Notes: generated by a model from the letters alone, not told the origin. A stretch of 64,000 bases of DNA from Hybos culiciformis (GCA_964007475.1 OZ023274.1:58920076-58984075); one strand, 5' to 3'. Positions 1 to 16,200 are shown, numbered from the stretch's first letter. Translations and numbers: made by a program.

Positions 1-115
1 AAAATTAGGTAAAAAAGTTGAAGGCATAGTCGACCAAATATCAAATATCCAAATCGGTTCATTGGTTTAGAAGTTTATTAGTTACACAGATAAACGGACT
101 TTCTTTTATTTTGTT
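1..115 (+). repeat. Possible 3' tail of an RTE/SINE-like retroelement
   Basis: The stretch around 50-107 reads like the end of many insect non-LTR elements: an AAATCGGTT core, then a TTTAGAAGTTTATTAG-type phrase and an ACACAGATAAACGGAC tail. The element would begin left of the window. The call rests on resemblance only; no second copy is visible here. Confidence 0.25.
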
Positions 116-1225
116 TCATTGATGCAAATATGTCATATAGATGGGTTACTGAAATAAGTGCGGCTTGAGCTTTATTTAATTAGACCTTTAAAGGGCATCA
201 ATTCATGAAATAAATTCTTCATTTACTATACACACATATTTTCTAACTAAGTGCTAATTTCAGTGTTGGAAATCTTTCAAATGTATTGGCTTATTGCGGT
301 CTGAACATAATTGTAACTACAAGCTACAAAAAGTTTTTTTTAACAAAAAAAGAAAAAGAATAATAGTCACCTTAAGTTTGCATGAGAATGAACGCAATTA
401 CAACTATATCGGTTTTATCGGTATTATCGACAGGCGATAAATTAAAAAAAATTATAATTTTGTATCTCAATTTTCAAATTAAAAATATGAGAAATAAGTA
501 AAAAACGAGTTTTCAAACAAAACTGAGGCCAAGCCGCATGAAAAAGTAGAAAATAAATTTTTCTTCATACACACAGGTGGACTCAGATTTTTTGATTGGG
601 ACATTTCTCTTGAATATTCTTTCTCTTCATGACTCGAATAACTTCCTCAAAAAGAAAAAAAATTATTGAATCACTATCGCTGTTTTTGTGCTTACTAAAG
701 CAATATACATATGAAGGAGTCGCTGGTAGTTGTAACTATATCCTGTAGTAGTCCCACAATTTTCTTCACTTACCAAGTTTGGAAACATAATTTTTCTTTT
801 TTTAATCATTCAATATGCTTAACTGTCGCCATCATATGAAAATAAAATGTTAAAATTAACTTTATACAAAACTTGAATTTTTTCATTATAAATTAAAATC
901 TATATTTTTCTAGGCTTCAGTGTTGTTAATTAAAAAAAATAATAATAATTAATTCAATTAAATGCTTTAATTGTGTGCTTTGATACAAAAAATATAAATT
1001 TAAAAAAAAAATATTAACGAAAAAATCTTTGGAAAAGTAAGAAAATTTCCAATTTTATATAAAAACTTTTTTTCTTTTTGTTTTTTTTTTTTTTTTTTAA
1101 TTTTGAGCTTTTTTTCTAATTGCTCAAAAACTAAAAAAAAAAAAAATTAAATCTAAAAAATAATCTTAACAAAAGTTAAGAAAAAAAGAAATTGATTAAA
1201 TTAATTTTTAATATCGGAAAAGTAA
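116..1225 (+). promoter_or_regulatory. Region upstream of gene 1 (no gene seen)
   Basis: This is AT-rich sequence with long T and A runs (about 1066-1140) just before the proposed start codon at 1226. The promoter and 5' UTR of gene 1 should lie here, but I cannot place a TATA box, initiator or transcription start with confidence in such AT-rich DNA. No coding region is supported. Confidence 0.25.
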
Positions 1226-4200
1226 ATGGGAAAGAAAGGTACAAAGCGAAAAACTCAATGGCGCACATTATCTATAACAGAACAGGACGAACAAAATTCA
1301 AGTTCTGTCGGAATAACAGAGCAAGAACAACAACAACAGCAACAACAACAGGGAGCTGATTTATGCAATGGAAAAAATTTAAATATTGACGAAGGTAAGA
1401 ATTTAATTTAATATTGAATTTATTTTTTTTTTTCTGGTTTATATTTTAATAATTTTTTTTATTTACATTTTGAGATAATTATTTTGAGGAATTATTGAAT
1501 TATTAAAAAATATCCTGTATGTGGGGAAACCTCCCCCCCCCCCCCCAATTGAACAAATAAAACAAAAAATGACTCTCCCGAACAAATATTAGCTAAAATA
1601 ATCGATAGATGGAACTAAAATTAACTACTGAAGTAGTTCGAAATCAAACTGCCCTCTAGAATTAGAATTAATCGCTGTAAGAGTTAAAAAAAAATTACGA
1701 TTGAACAAAACCAGCCCTTACTGTAGCAAGACTAGTATATTGTATTATGGAAGTGAATTAGAATAAGAACCATTTAGTTATTAAATCTGTTAGAACGCTC
1801 AGTTCTTTATCATATTTTACCAAATAATATTTTATTGCTACAGAATATTATTTCGAAAGCCACAACAGATTTGACGACAAATTCAAAGCTATAAGATACT
1901 TTTAGTTAAATCGTATTAGGTAAATCGTATTACAATTTAATTGCTATAGTTTGTTAATTGGCACCTAAAAACTTCCATTGCTCCTATCGTTCGGATTTTA
2001 AATGAAATTGAATTGATTTTAAAGTTTGATAAGTTTTTCATTTGAATTCTGAAAAAGAAAATACCGTATCAATTTTAACAATTATTTAGAAATTTTTCAT
2101 ATATTATAATGATAACGACACTATGTATAAGATTTCTTCGAAAACTAATAATTATCTATTACTTAGAGAAAATTCTTTAGATAATTGCGTGATATAAATG
2201 TTGAAAGCATATTAATTGTAATATACATATATAGGAATCATATTTGGGAAATTCAAAACTTCTGTAAATCTTCAATGAATTTAATAGAAGCGGTGGTAAA
2301 TTATGTTTTTAAACAAAATAAAAGTTATAACTATGCATTAGGGTCAAATATATATACATATATGTATGTAATTTGTAAATAAACATTGTACACAAGTTTA
2401 CTTTATTATAAATTAATTTTTTTTTTTTTTTCAATAAAAATCACACAAAATATCGAAATGAAAGCTTTGACCGGTTTTAAGATTTATTCAAATCACGATT
2501 AAAAAAACCAGTCTAAATTACTTTCAAGAATATTAATTAACATTTTTTTTAAATTATAATTTTTAATTATTTTGATAGGTAATTTAGTCACAAAAATTAT
2601 AAAATCGAATCAATAAAATAAAAAATTTTTTTTTTTTTGTTTAAAAAATCAAAAATTCCTCCAGAGCAATATTTTTTTTATGTACCTATCTGAGAAAAAT
2701 TACAAAAAAAAAAAAAAAATGGTCAACGAAACGAAGTTTATAATAATATAAATAAATAAATAAGAATTTCATATTGACATTGACATTTTTTTTTTCTTCT
2801 TTATGTTCGTGAGTCTGTTATATGTAAACAAACATAAATATTATTTACATATTATATAGTTAATAAACAAAATGTATTCCACTAGAATTATTAAAAATGC
2901 TTTTCGGCAAAAAAAAATAAAAAAAATTGCTGATTTAGCCCGCCGTATTACATAAAAAATTAAAAAACCGGATTATATTTTTAACTTTCTGTCTGTCCGT
3001 CCGTCTGTCGCGAACTTAAATGATTATAACTTTTATTGAAGACTTTGAAAAGTTTAACAAAATTTGCACAAAATGTGTTTTTTTTTTTTTTTTAATTCAA
3101 AGCTCCTTTTTTCATGGTTTATCGGTTAAATATTTTAAATATTTTAAACTACTTAAATATTTTAAACTACTTTAAATTAAAAAAAAAATTCTAATCTCAA
3201 AAATAAAACGTCAGATTAAATTCTCATACCCTGTTTAAAAATTAACTCATATCGAGACGTTAGAGGAACTTTAGAGGAATAAATCGTAATAAATTTGGAA
3301 TTATTGAACTATTCTACACTTAGATGTTCAATAACGTAATAATTATTACGTTTGCGAAATGAAAATCATTAATATTTAACAAATAATAATGAAGGCTAAA
3401 AAAAAAAAGGTTCAAGGACATTCTTTCAAGGATTATTTTGTACAATTTTATAAGCAACAAACATTTTTCAAGCATGTATTCATGTATCTCTATATGTATA
3501 CCAAAAAAAAAGCTAACTATAGTTTGTATAATAATTTCATATATGAAATCGAGAATTCAGCATGAATAATATACTTGTTTAACATATAGGATTATTGCAC
3601 TTTGAAAATAATGACATAATGAATAGGGATTGCATATTCGCAATTCGAAATTCGAGAATTCCGGAATTCGTTTTCATAAATATAGTTTCGAATTCCGAAA
3701 ATTTCCCAGCGAATTCCGGAATTAAAATTTATTATTTCGTGTTCTCTCCAATTTTTAAATAGTGCTTTCGTTTCTGTACATATTAATATTCTACATTCTA
3801 ATTCTATAAAAATTAAATCTGAAATGAAATTCTTTGAAGAGAACGGCGTTTGTGGCAAAATATTAGAGTCCGTCTACTCATTTTTGATTTTGATTCCGCC
3901 ATCTGAGCGATCCTTCTCAATTGCGGGTAACTTTTGTACAAAAGTTCGTTCGAGACTCGGAGACGCAGCTTTAAATGATCTCTGCTTCTCAAAGCATCTT
4001 TTAGGCAAATAAAACAATATTGTATATTTTTTATTATTAAATGATATGCCAAATTAGAATGTTTCTGTACTAATTGAATTTGTGTACAATAATTTTATGT
4101 TTATCATTTTAAATACTATAGTTTTAACTATTATTGTTATGTAATAATTGAATTTGGTATAATGTTCCATTTTTATTTTTAAAAAAGTATTTTTTATGCA

Positions 4201-7200
4201 ATAAATTACAATGAATTATCTCTATTTTTATTATTTGTATAGACATAAAAAAAAATAAAAATATTTCGGAATTCGACCGAATTCCGAAAATATTTAATTT
4301 CGAATTCCGAATTCCGATTTTTTTATTTTCGTCAAAATTTGCAATCCCTAAAATGAAGTTATTAAATTTGAATTAAAAATTAAAAAAATATTTAGGATAC
4401 GAATTGGAATAGAATAAATAATGGTTTCATTCAAGTTTTCTTTTTAATTTTCATTAAATAAAATTTTTAATTAACCATTAAAATTAGAACAAAAAAAAAC
4501 TCCTAGTAGAATCATTAAAAGAAATAAACATCTGGAAGTATTGAAATTGAACATAATTTTTCTTGAAATAATTCTCTGGTCAAGTTTAGTTCCATTCCAA
4601 TAGAGGAATTTTTTTTCAATAAGAGATAATATCTGAAACTTAATAAAAAATCCAATATTAATTATTTATGTTGTTGAGTTGACATATGAAAATAATTTTT
4701 TTTCTGACATTGAAACCAAATGCGTCAACAAAAACTATGTTGTACGGGAAATATTTTTATCTGTTTTAGGTTGAAAATCTCAAGCAGAACAACATTACGA
4801 TTTGATCGCCATAAAAACATTTCTAAAAGTGATTGCAATCGTAGTCATAGTTAAAATATGAAAACTTAATTTGTATCTATATAATAAGTTAATAATAATT
4901 AATTTTTCTGTGTGTAATAATTGCATTATGCATTCAACCACATAAGTTTTTATTTCTCGAATTACTTTTTTTTAACTACATTATAAATAATTTTCGATTT
5001 ATTTTTCCACAATGAATCACATAAATTTTATTATTACTATCAAAATGTATGTATTTAAAAAAACAAACCACAGCAAGTGCGATTTTGTGCATTATTTTTA
5101 TTATTATTATTATTATTGTGCAAGCGAAATTTTATTATAATGGTACTCTCTGTCTAAAGGTATTTAATGTGATTACTATATTCTCGAACTATCTTCATCT
5201 TACATATGTATGCTGTATATAATATTTATAACCTTTTTCATTAATTCAAAATAAAAACAATTTGTACTTTGAAAAAAAAAAAAAACAATTTGTACTTTGA
5301 ACTAATCTTCAATTGATCATTGAACAGCTTTAAAAAAAAATATTGCCAGTCGACAGCAGTTAAGCTTTATTAGAAGTACAAAAATAGATGTATCCCTAAA
5401 CAAATCATAATAAACTCAAAAAAAAAATATTAATTTTAACTGATTGAAAATCAATAATTTAAAAATAATATTCATAAATATACGTACATATGTTTATAGA
5501 AAATAATGTTTCTATGTAAGATAATTTGTAAACATATACATTGCATTTATTATGACTGAATTAAAAATAAAAATCATGAGGCTATCAAATAGATCAAGAT
5601 CAAGAAAAAATTTGAAAAATTGATTTAACATTATGCATGGCAATTAAATGGTAATTTACATTTGTTTTTATTAATTTTCGTTAAAAAGCTGCAAAAGTAA
5701 GTAAAAGCCTACAAGTAAAATTTGAGCACACTAAACGGAACCACATTTCTTGGTCTATAGGTATATTGGTAATAAATAAAGTTTATTAAAAAAAAATTAT
5801 GTGAATAAGAGTAATTGAATAATTAAAAATTAGAATTGTTTAAAGATGTATCTAAGTACGCAATTGTAGGTAAGGAAATAAATCGACGCCACCAAAAATA
5901 AAACTAAACGTCCGGTCGGACGATAATAATACACGAGCGAAAAAGTTCATTTAAAAAAGTGGCAAATTGGAAGTACATATACAAAAATGAAAATATCAAA
6001 TATTTATGGAGAAAAGCTGAGAAAAAAATAGATTGACTTTATTTAATCATAATCATCATTATTTTTTATTGCAAATTAATTAATTGAAAAGATCACTAAC
6101 ACCATGTTTGGTATTGCAAATTTTACAAAAAAATTCTGCCCTCTATTCAATGTCTTCATAATCCAATTTTAAAGAACATAAAATAGTATTCATTATTCAA
6201 AGAAAATTGCACTAGCAAAGCCTTTAAAAGCCGAACTTAATTCAGATAAAATTTGATTGCGACCTTCAAACATTTAATTAATTGATTGTTCATGAAATAA
6301 AATTTTAAAGTTCCATTTTATTCTTTTGTAGCTCCTAATATACATATATACATATTAATAAGAAAATTTTTCTGGATTGCTTATTTCATTTATTTTTGTT
6401 ACAAATGTATTTAAAATGACGATGTTAAATTTCATAAAATTATGAAATTTTCTATATTTGAATATAAAATTTAAAATTTCACAATTCTGTGAAATTATTC
6501 TCTGTTGATTATGACAAATATGAAATTTATGTAATTTTGCCATCATGCAATCCGCATGCAATCAGCTGATAGTATTGAAAATACTGCTGTACGTAAACAC
6601 ATATTTTAGAATAAATTACTTAAAAATTAGCTTTTTTTAATGTAAGTAGAAGCCAGACATATGTAGTATACTTTATACTATTTCATGTCACGAATTAATT
6701 TTTTTTTTTTTCTAAAACATTTAATTTCCACTTAATTACAAAATATTTATAAGCTTTTAAAATTACATTGCAAATATAAACTTTTATTTTTTTCTATTTT
6801 TGTAATACCGTTTTGCACTGTTCTTTCTATATTCCAATGATGTTGATAACACAACAAACATATAAATATAACAACAATTTAATAAACAATTTATAAGTTA
6901 TTTTTATAGACGATAATTATCTGAAATTCCCCGATATGTGTAAAAGGGGATTCGTAAAATTAGACTATAATGTGTTTAACTGAAAACAATTTACGTACAA
7001 TTAAAATATAAATAATTGTGTGCAAATTAATAAATTCATTTATGTTTTTTCCTTACATTTTTGATAATAATTATTTAGATACGAGCTTGAAAAATTTTAT
7101 TTTATCTTCAACTGAATGGGTTTCGTCCATTATTGAGGTCGAGATATGAACTCATCAGCGCAAGATTTCTCAACCTCAATGTCTGGCGGAGACAAATACT

Positions 7201-10200
7201 TATCTTAAATTTTATTATTTTTTATATAAATTCAATTCAAATTTTCTAGGCATATCAAATCGATATGAAAATAGCTTTTTTTATTAATGTAGAAATGTCT
7301 TTATAAAACTTTTTCTATGAGGTTTCTATGAGGTTTAGCTAAAATATGACTGATTTATTGGATGTTCATCGAATTAAAAAAATATTAACGTTGTAAAAAT
7401 AATCTGATAAAACATAGCATCGTTTATTCAGAAAATTCAGATTAAGTCGGGCAAATAAACTTAAACTATGTGCAAGCAAATTTTTTATCTTTAAAATTTT
7501 TAATTTTAAAAACATTTATTAGATTTTTTTTTTCTCAAGTGTGAATTTACTAATTTTGAAATTTTACTGTAGGCACACTAAATAAAATTAAACCTAGTTA
7601 AATTCATTGTTCTAAACTGAACCTATAAATCATATACCGAAACTCTTAAAATGTTGAACAAAATATATAAAAACTAAGCGATCTTATTAATTTGCACTAC
7701 TACAGTACATAAATCAAATATGAAAATTTAGTTTTGAGAATTCTCATTAAACAGTCTGTAATGAACATTTTATGACATTTTATATTAAACTAGCTGTATA
7801 CCCGTGGTTCGCCTCAGTAATTCTATCATTTTTTTTAAATTAAAATAAGTAGTGAAATAATTAGCCTATGAACCTTCAGCGTATATAAGGACACCAAAAC
7901 TGAAACAATTTTTGATATCGCTTCAGTAAAATCGGAGATTACTGAAAACAAACAAAAAAAATGTTTTTAATAGTATTATATAGATATATAAATATAGATT
8001 ATTTCCTGATAATGACTTTTTCATGGATAACTTGAATTGTGGAATATTCATACACCTTGCGGATGGTTCCTAAAGGACGCTGCCGAAAGAAAATACAGTA
8101 TCGTTTGGAATTTTTACCAATTAAAAAAAAATATCAACGAAAAAAAATATGTAAATAATATTTTTGAAGTGAAACTTCTTTAGAGGCATTGTGATTGAGA
8201 GTGAAAAAAATGTAAGTGTCAAAAATGTAACGCTGAATGTCAAAAATGTAACGCTGAATGTCAAAAATGCCTCGATTATTGTCAAAAAAAAAGGCAAAAA
8301 AAAAAGAAAAAATTTATGTGTCAGCTGATGATAAACCCGACAGGCGCTAGCAACTTAATGAAGCTTATCAGCGCAATAACCTACTCTATATTGGCTCAGA
8401 ATTAAAGTCGAAAATACTATTTTTTTTCGATTGAAAGGAAAATAAAATTTATTTTCGATTATTGAATAACAAATATTTCATTTATTAATTATTAGTGCTA
8501 ATTTTCAAAAAGTTTTTGGAATACAAATATGTATTCTGAATAAAAATGTTCCAATGCACCTATTTTGTAGATAATTTATTTTTGATATTAATTTTTCTTA
8601 ATGTAATTTTTTTAGTTTGTTAGTGTAATTTATTTTTGACATTAAATTACACTAATAAAATGCAGGAAGAATATGTTTATTACAATTACTTTTCGGAAGA
8701 AATACTAATGTCAAATTTTGCAGGCATATTTGAAAATGCTCTTTTAACTAAAACAGATTTTTTTTTTCAAGTAATTTGTAATTGAGTTGTTGGTATAAAT
8801 TATTTTTGCCATTAAATTTCATTAATGCAATGCATGTAGAATATTTTTATTCTAATTCCTTTTCAGAAGAAGTACTAATATGCTTGAAATTTTTCAGGCA
8901 TATTTGAAAAAGTTATTTTAGGTTAAACTATTCGGGCAACAAAAATAAAACATGATTTAAGCCACGCTGCTGGTTTTTCATACATTATTGTCGCTAATAA
9001 TATAGTTGTAACCGGAATTTTGTTTACGGCTTAAAATATAGTGAAATCATCTGGTAACCAGTGTTGCCATGCAGCTATAAATATAGGCATTTTGAAATAA
9101 TTCAAAAGCCATTATGCCACTAAAATTTTTGAGCTTAAAAAGTATTTTAGAATTTTTAAATGTTTTTATATCTAAGTAGTCGCTGGTTTTTAATTTTTTT
9201 TGTTTCATTTTTTCTAAGCCGCCGAATTCCCCCAAAACAAGTTATTTTAAGTCGACTGGCCGCAGCAGTCGAAGGACAAAAATCAACTAGTCGCTGTCGA
9301 AAAAATCGATTGGCGTCATGTCTTATATGCACTTGGCCAATTTAAATATTTATTTAGCCGCCCCAGAAAATACTACTTGCCATGAAGTTTCACTTCTTCC
9401 GTGTGTCCCGAGACTCACATATTTTTTATTTTAATTTGATAATAATATGACAAGTAAATATATATGCATTTGAAATTTTAAATATTAAATTTTAATTTTT
9501 TTATTAAAAATATATTAAATTTTTTTTCTGAATTTGTTTTATTTTTAAAATAAAATAAAAACAAAATATCAACTTTTAACTTAGGGTGAACTGTTGTTTC
9601 ATATTCTATGATCGATAATTACCGGATTAGTGACTGATTGATAACTTTAGTGTCTTTTCAGAATGTTAGAAAAATTTCAAAACAAAATCATTCCTAATGT
9701 TTTATAAAATGCATTTTCAAAAATTCTCATTTTTAAATTACATTCTTTTATATAAATTGTTTTTTTTTTTTGTTTTTCAAATAATAATAATTAAAAGTAG
9801 ATTTTTATTTTTATGTTGCGTTAAATATTGTGTTGTTTATTTATTTTATGTATGTATGTATCGTCATAATAATGTTACGGCTCAATTAACTTGAATTATT
9901 GTTGACACAATGTAAAAAAAAAAAAACAAAAATAATTTCGAGAAATTTAAAGTGAATCTAATAAAATTGTATAGTTTGAGTTGCAATTGTGTGTCACAGA
10001 ATCATAAGTATTTCATTCATTAATTATTGTTATTTAATATATGAAACGTTTACAATTGATCCTTTTTTTATTGTCAAAAATCACAGTCCGTTGCGTCGAC
10101 CTTACATAGGACCAGGGCTTTTTTTTGTGAAGGAACGCAGCGGAACTCAGTTCCGCTACCTTTTTATATTTATTTTTTTATATCGAAACTATTACGAGCA

Positions 10201-13200
10201 TTTTTTTATATAAATTTTATTTTGACAATGAAATTTCTAAATTAATTTTCTCTATAAGTATCAAGATGGCAGTAGCTGTCAATTTTGCAGTACTACGAAC
10301 TGAGATAAAAAGTACATAGAAAAACGATGTTCAGTTCCGCAGCTTTTTTCTTTACAAAAAAAAAGCACTGCATGTATCCTGAAATTATTGCGCCAGTACA
10401 TCATTGTATGTATTTTTAATTGGTTTGTAAGAAGATAGTGTTGAGAGTGGGTGTCTTTTTACTGATTTCCGGACAATTCACCGTATTACAATTCACCGTA
10501 TGAGTAATTCACCGTATAAGAAATTCACCGTATGAGTAATTCACCGTATGAGTATTTCATCGTTTTGGTTATGTATTGAGACGTTTGAATTTGTAAATTT
10601 GGGCGGGGCGGGGTGGCGGGCGGGCATCAAAACGGTGAAATTCTCATAACTTTAATCGCATCATAATGTGTTTTGATATGCTATGACGTTATTATATTTC
10701 GTCATTATATTTCGTTATTATATTTCGGCTAGAGACCTTTATTAAATATTAGTACATAACCAAAACGGTGAAATACTCATACGGTGAATTGCTCATACGG
10801 TGAATTGATCATACGGTGAATTGCTCATACGAATTGCTATACGGTGAATTGCTATACGGTGAATTACTATACGGTGAATTACTATACGGTGAATTGCTAC
10901 ACTGTGAATTGCTGTACGGTGAATTGTCCGGATCCCCTTTTTACTATACTGATTTTTATTAAAATTTTTAGTCATGTTTTCATTATAAACTGTTTTTGGC
11001 ATTTTTTTATTTTCAATTTTCGAATCGATTTTAATTTATTTTCACTTTTCACATCCGTGGTCGTAAAAAAAATCAATTTATTTTTCCGTGCATAATTCGT
11101 TTATATATGTGTACTTTTTGTCAGTTGAGAACTACAATCATTGAAAAAAATTTAAATAAATGTAACTCAATTTTATATGTAGTAAACAAATTTATAGTTA
11201 TCCTGAATGATAAATTAACTATTTTGTAACGGTTCATAGTACTATTTTATTTAACAATTTTTCTGTTTTTTTTTTGTACGGGGTTGTAGACATATTTTAA
11301 TAAAACATAAACTAGTACAATAAAATGTATCAAAAGTATAAAACAAAAGTTATTGTATATATATTATGTTATATGATATGGATGTTGAATATATTTACAT
11401 ACATACATACACATATATACATGTGATCTTTTGGGTACATTGCCAAGTCATAAAGGCATTATATTATATAAAAGATTTTCAAAAACTTACATTCATCACT
11501 ATGACATAAAAATATGTAAATTTTGTTGTTTGTCTTCTATGTTCTATTTTAAAATATACATATAATAATATGCCATCTTTTAGAATTTAAGTATAGAGAA
11601 TACTAATATGTGATTTTTAATAATTAAAATTTTGTTTTTTCTTTCACTATATTTTTAGAACTTATAACTTTTTACGTCATAAACAATTTCTCATCAATAT
11701 TTCTTTTAAACATAAATTTTTAAATGTTTTTACATAACCGATTCCCGCGTCAGGTAATGATTTTCTATTGAAAAAAGATTATTTCCGAGCTTTGTTCCTA
11801 CAGGAAATTTTTATATTTATTTATTTATTCAATTCAAAATTTACAAGTCCAAGTCATGTAGGCTTAAAAGTAAAATGTCATATAGGACTTAAAAATAACA
11901 AAAAATGTTAGCTACAATAGTAGATTACAACACTTATTTAGAAAATTTGTTATTACAACGAGTTGTGTATACACACCGAGCTGTATAACAAATTTTATTA
12001 ACATGTTTTGTATACTGTTTTAATGTGCATGTGAGAAGTAGTTGCAATTAATACATTTGGAATGCAAAAAATAAACAAAAGTTCAAAATGAAGTAAGTAA
12101 ATAAAATTTACTTAATACGGAGAATGTAAATAAAATTTACTTAATTAAATAATTACATGTGTATTGACGCATGTAATATACCATTTACCGAGCTAAATTT
12201 ACGATTGTAAATACAACTTACCGATCACATGCACATTAAAATCTTTAACCTACAACTAAAACTAATAAAGAAAAAAAGAAAAAATTAAAATTTTTGTATC
12301 TTTTATTAATCCTAGAAGAATATAATTTTTTTTTATCACATGAACATCAAATTTATTGTATATTCACTTTTATTATTGTCTAAATACATATATTGTATTA
12401 AACGATCTAAGAATGAAGCAACACAGAACTTTGTTCCTTAACGTTTAGGACACAGTTCCTATGATTGTTTCCACAAAAGGTAAGAGAAAATCGAAAATTC
12501 TTAGTTAAAACCACATGTCAAGAACTACGTACCCCAATTTTAAGTTTTACATCTATTTTTACAAAGTTCTCTGCTGCTTCATACTGAGATCGTTTAATAC
12601 AATAAATATAGATATGTATGTATGGACAATAATTAAAAATGGAATATAAAATAAATATTACGTACATGAAAGTAATCAATGAGATAAAAAAAATTACATT
12701 CTTCTAGGATTAATAAAAATATTATTATTGATTTTTATGTTCATGTACTTGTACATGTACAATTGTAAATACAACTTTTATATATCTATTATGTATTATT
12801 TCTATATATTTCATATCAAAAATACTATTTTTAGTTGAAAAATTAAAAAAAACCAAATTCATTCTACCTTTTTATTATTTTCAAGCATTATTGCTGCAAT
12901 TTTTATCACTGAACACTGAGTTATTCTCAATGCTTAGAAATTCATTGTATTTTAAATATTATAATAGTTTTTATTTCTGTCGAATATTTGTTCAGCAAAC
13001 CTAAGACGGTCTTAGTTTGTAGACTTCTCGTCACACTACAACATAACCTAACAACCTAAATGTCAAAAATTGTATTAAAATTTTAATAAAATTATTTGAA
13101 ATTTAGATATTATCGAGACAATAATTCACACAAATCAAAACTATATAATGTATATAGTAGATTGCATAGGACTGACTGTGTTGACGAACATATAACAAAC

Positions 13201-16200
13201 ATAGATGTATATATTGTATAAGCTCTAATTGAGTTATAGTTATAATATTCATAAAAGAAATAACTTTTTTTTATTTTTGGGACCAACTAAACAATAAGCC
13301 AATAAGCCGACAGACTTTTTTCCGATTATTTGTGAAAAACAAAAAAAATTATCGATCAAATTCAAAAAAGTTTTTTTATTTTAATAAAATTATACCATAT
13401 CTATATATTCTGGTTTTTTTTTTTATTAAATATAAATGTACTAAACTTAACTACAAAAACTTAAGCTTTATAAATTTCTTATATCTTTTTTGGATTCCGG
13501 TCTGTTTTCCATTAAGATGGTTCATTTAATTTAAATCTTTAAACAACACACTGACTTCAACTTTCTTTGAGTATAGACTAAAATAATACGATGTTATATT
13601 TATACGAATGAAGTTATGTAAGATTTTGTAGTAATATGTAGTAATATCTATATATTTGCTCCGCAGGGTCACGCGAGAAAAATGTATGTTGATGGGTTAC
13701 GTTTAACGGAAGTTAGGGATACTGTAGCCCGGCAAAAAAAAAGTCTGTGAAACCGTGGAGAACTACCGTGGATAACTTCACTCCAGTACATTACAGAGGT
13801 CCTATACTGCCTTGAAGCTTGAAGGAAGTGGTAATTCAACAGAACTACTTTCAAAAAGTCAACTGACTAATTTCAATTTTAACCACTATATGCATAACAC
13901 AATATATACTTATTTGTATTCATGTTTTTTTTTTTTTTACTATAGTCTTTTTGACCAATTCTCCCTTTGTAATCATTTTGAACCACATGTATAGGTTACT
14001 CCACGTGTCGGCGGAACAGTTCAAAACAATATCACTTTTGGATTTCTTCTTGAATCATTATTATTTTTATCATTGCTCTTTTTTATCTACATACATTCTA
14101 CAGGATTATTTAAACACAAAAAAAGGTTTGACCATTTCATTTTACAATATTAAAAATAATCCTTCAAAAAGTAAAATATCTAAGTTATGAAATTTTCAAA
14201 TACAAATTAATAATTTACCATTTAAATATATAATTTTTTTATAAATTTTTGAATCACCCAATATAGCATAAAACACCTACATATCAAATTTATGGTTTTT
14301 TTTTTTTCAACCAATCTATATGTTGGAGGTATATCTACTTTTATTTATATAAAATATTCACAATATAGCTAAAAAGGATACCATATATACATAATTGTAT
14401 CCTTTTATATAATTTTACAGTTTTTGTTTTTACTTTAAAAATATATATTTTCTCTTTATTTACTTATGAGGTCAAAGCTTTTTTACATCGAAGCAAAAAA
14501 ATAAAAATAAAAAAATAATATTTTTATATTAAGGAAATTACCAGAAGTAGCTCTAAAACTTATATTATGTAATCCCTGTATACCTAAGTAAGTATATATA
14601 ATATTATATATTTATAGATACATATATAGTTATATGAGTTATAAAATTTATTAAGAATGCCGGGAAACCGGCATATTTTTACCTACATATAAAATTCCAA
14701 ATAATCGAAAATATTACATAATAAACATTTTTATGTTTATTTTTTTTATTATGAAAAAGAAAAAACGATACACTTATACATATATGAATAATAGATATTC
14801 TTAGTTAAGCGCATATTTTAAAAAGAGAGATTTTTTTTTTTTTGAGTTGAATGTGCAGTGCAATAAGAAAAAAATATATTTTTTTTGAATGACGTGAATT
14901 CCTCCACAAATATATAATTTTACTCTCGACTCTCCTCAATCTTTTTGTATTTTAATATAGATATTTAGTTATATAGATATTATATATATTTCTGACTATT
15001 TTACACTAAAAATAAATAAGTTTTATGGTTATGTGAAAGTATTTTTCGTTAAAAAAAAACACGTGCTTTTTCATTAGCTTTTTTTTTTTATTTTTCAATT
15101 TTTCCATCATTCTCATGTGTGTGAGTAATTTGCCGTCATGCTTTTACGTTATTTTATCTTATGATTGATAAAAATATACACAAACTAGGAGTCACGAGTT
15201 CTTATGAACAAACTAATACGGGGTTGTTGTATAACAGAATGCTTAATTTACATTTTCTATTTTTTTTTTTTTTTTTGTTAAAGATAAAATTTATATATAT
15301 TATTTGTATTTCAGTGTATATATCTATATGTACATAATAATAAGAGAATCTATTTTTAAATCAAAATAATTTTATTTTATTTTTACAAGAATCTATTCGT
15401 CTGTGAAAAGTTTTTTTTTTCTAGTTTTCTTTATAAAGTTTGTTAAATAAATTTTCGATTTAAAAGTTGTACAAAAATGGATAAAGCTCTAATTTTTTTG
15501 GCTCTCTTGAAAAATTACGAATTATAGCACGTTGAGCACATTCTTTGCTATAGCACACTTAATACTGAAATTTTTAATAAATCAATTGTCATTAAAATGA
15601 CTTTGTAGTCTGTTTCAGATGACGATATTGTATCAGAGATGCATAACATATATTCACACACAGTATTACATTTATAAATAATTTTACCAGCAATCGACAA
15701 ATTTAAAAGAATTAAAAAATTCGCTTAGTTTTCAACATCGCCAATATAACAATTTTAAAAATTTTATTTCGGATTCTTTGAAAAATCTTATTAGCTAAAA
15801 GTATATCCAATGTTGTGGTAAAATCATATATACTTGAAAGAGGAAAAAAGGTCTTTATATCACTAATCAGTATTGGGCCGTGAGAGAATTTCTGGATCAA
15901 GTGAAAAAAATTAAAAAAATGAGTTAATGATACCAAATAATAATGTGAGTACATGTGACCTAAACTGAGTCACAACATAAAAACTATTAGTTGTCAAAGC
16001 GTTCTTTGGATTATAAAACTTATAATATTTTTTGCATTTGATAAACTTCGTGATAATGATAAAACACATAATAAACTTCAACCATTCAAATCAATATAAA
16101 GTTTGCTATAAACATATGCGATCAAACCCTAATTATCTGTCTGTGTATTTATAATATGTATATAATTTAATAATGTTATTATGTTGGAATGTGTATACGT

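Noticed and set aside
10793..11095. Open frames on both strands giving IHRIVIHRIA and YYTVNYYTVN repeats
   Set aside because: They are translations of the tandem arm of the foldback element ending at 10936, not proteins.
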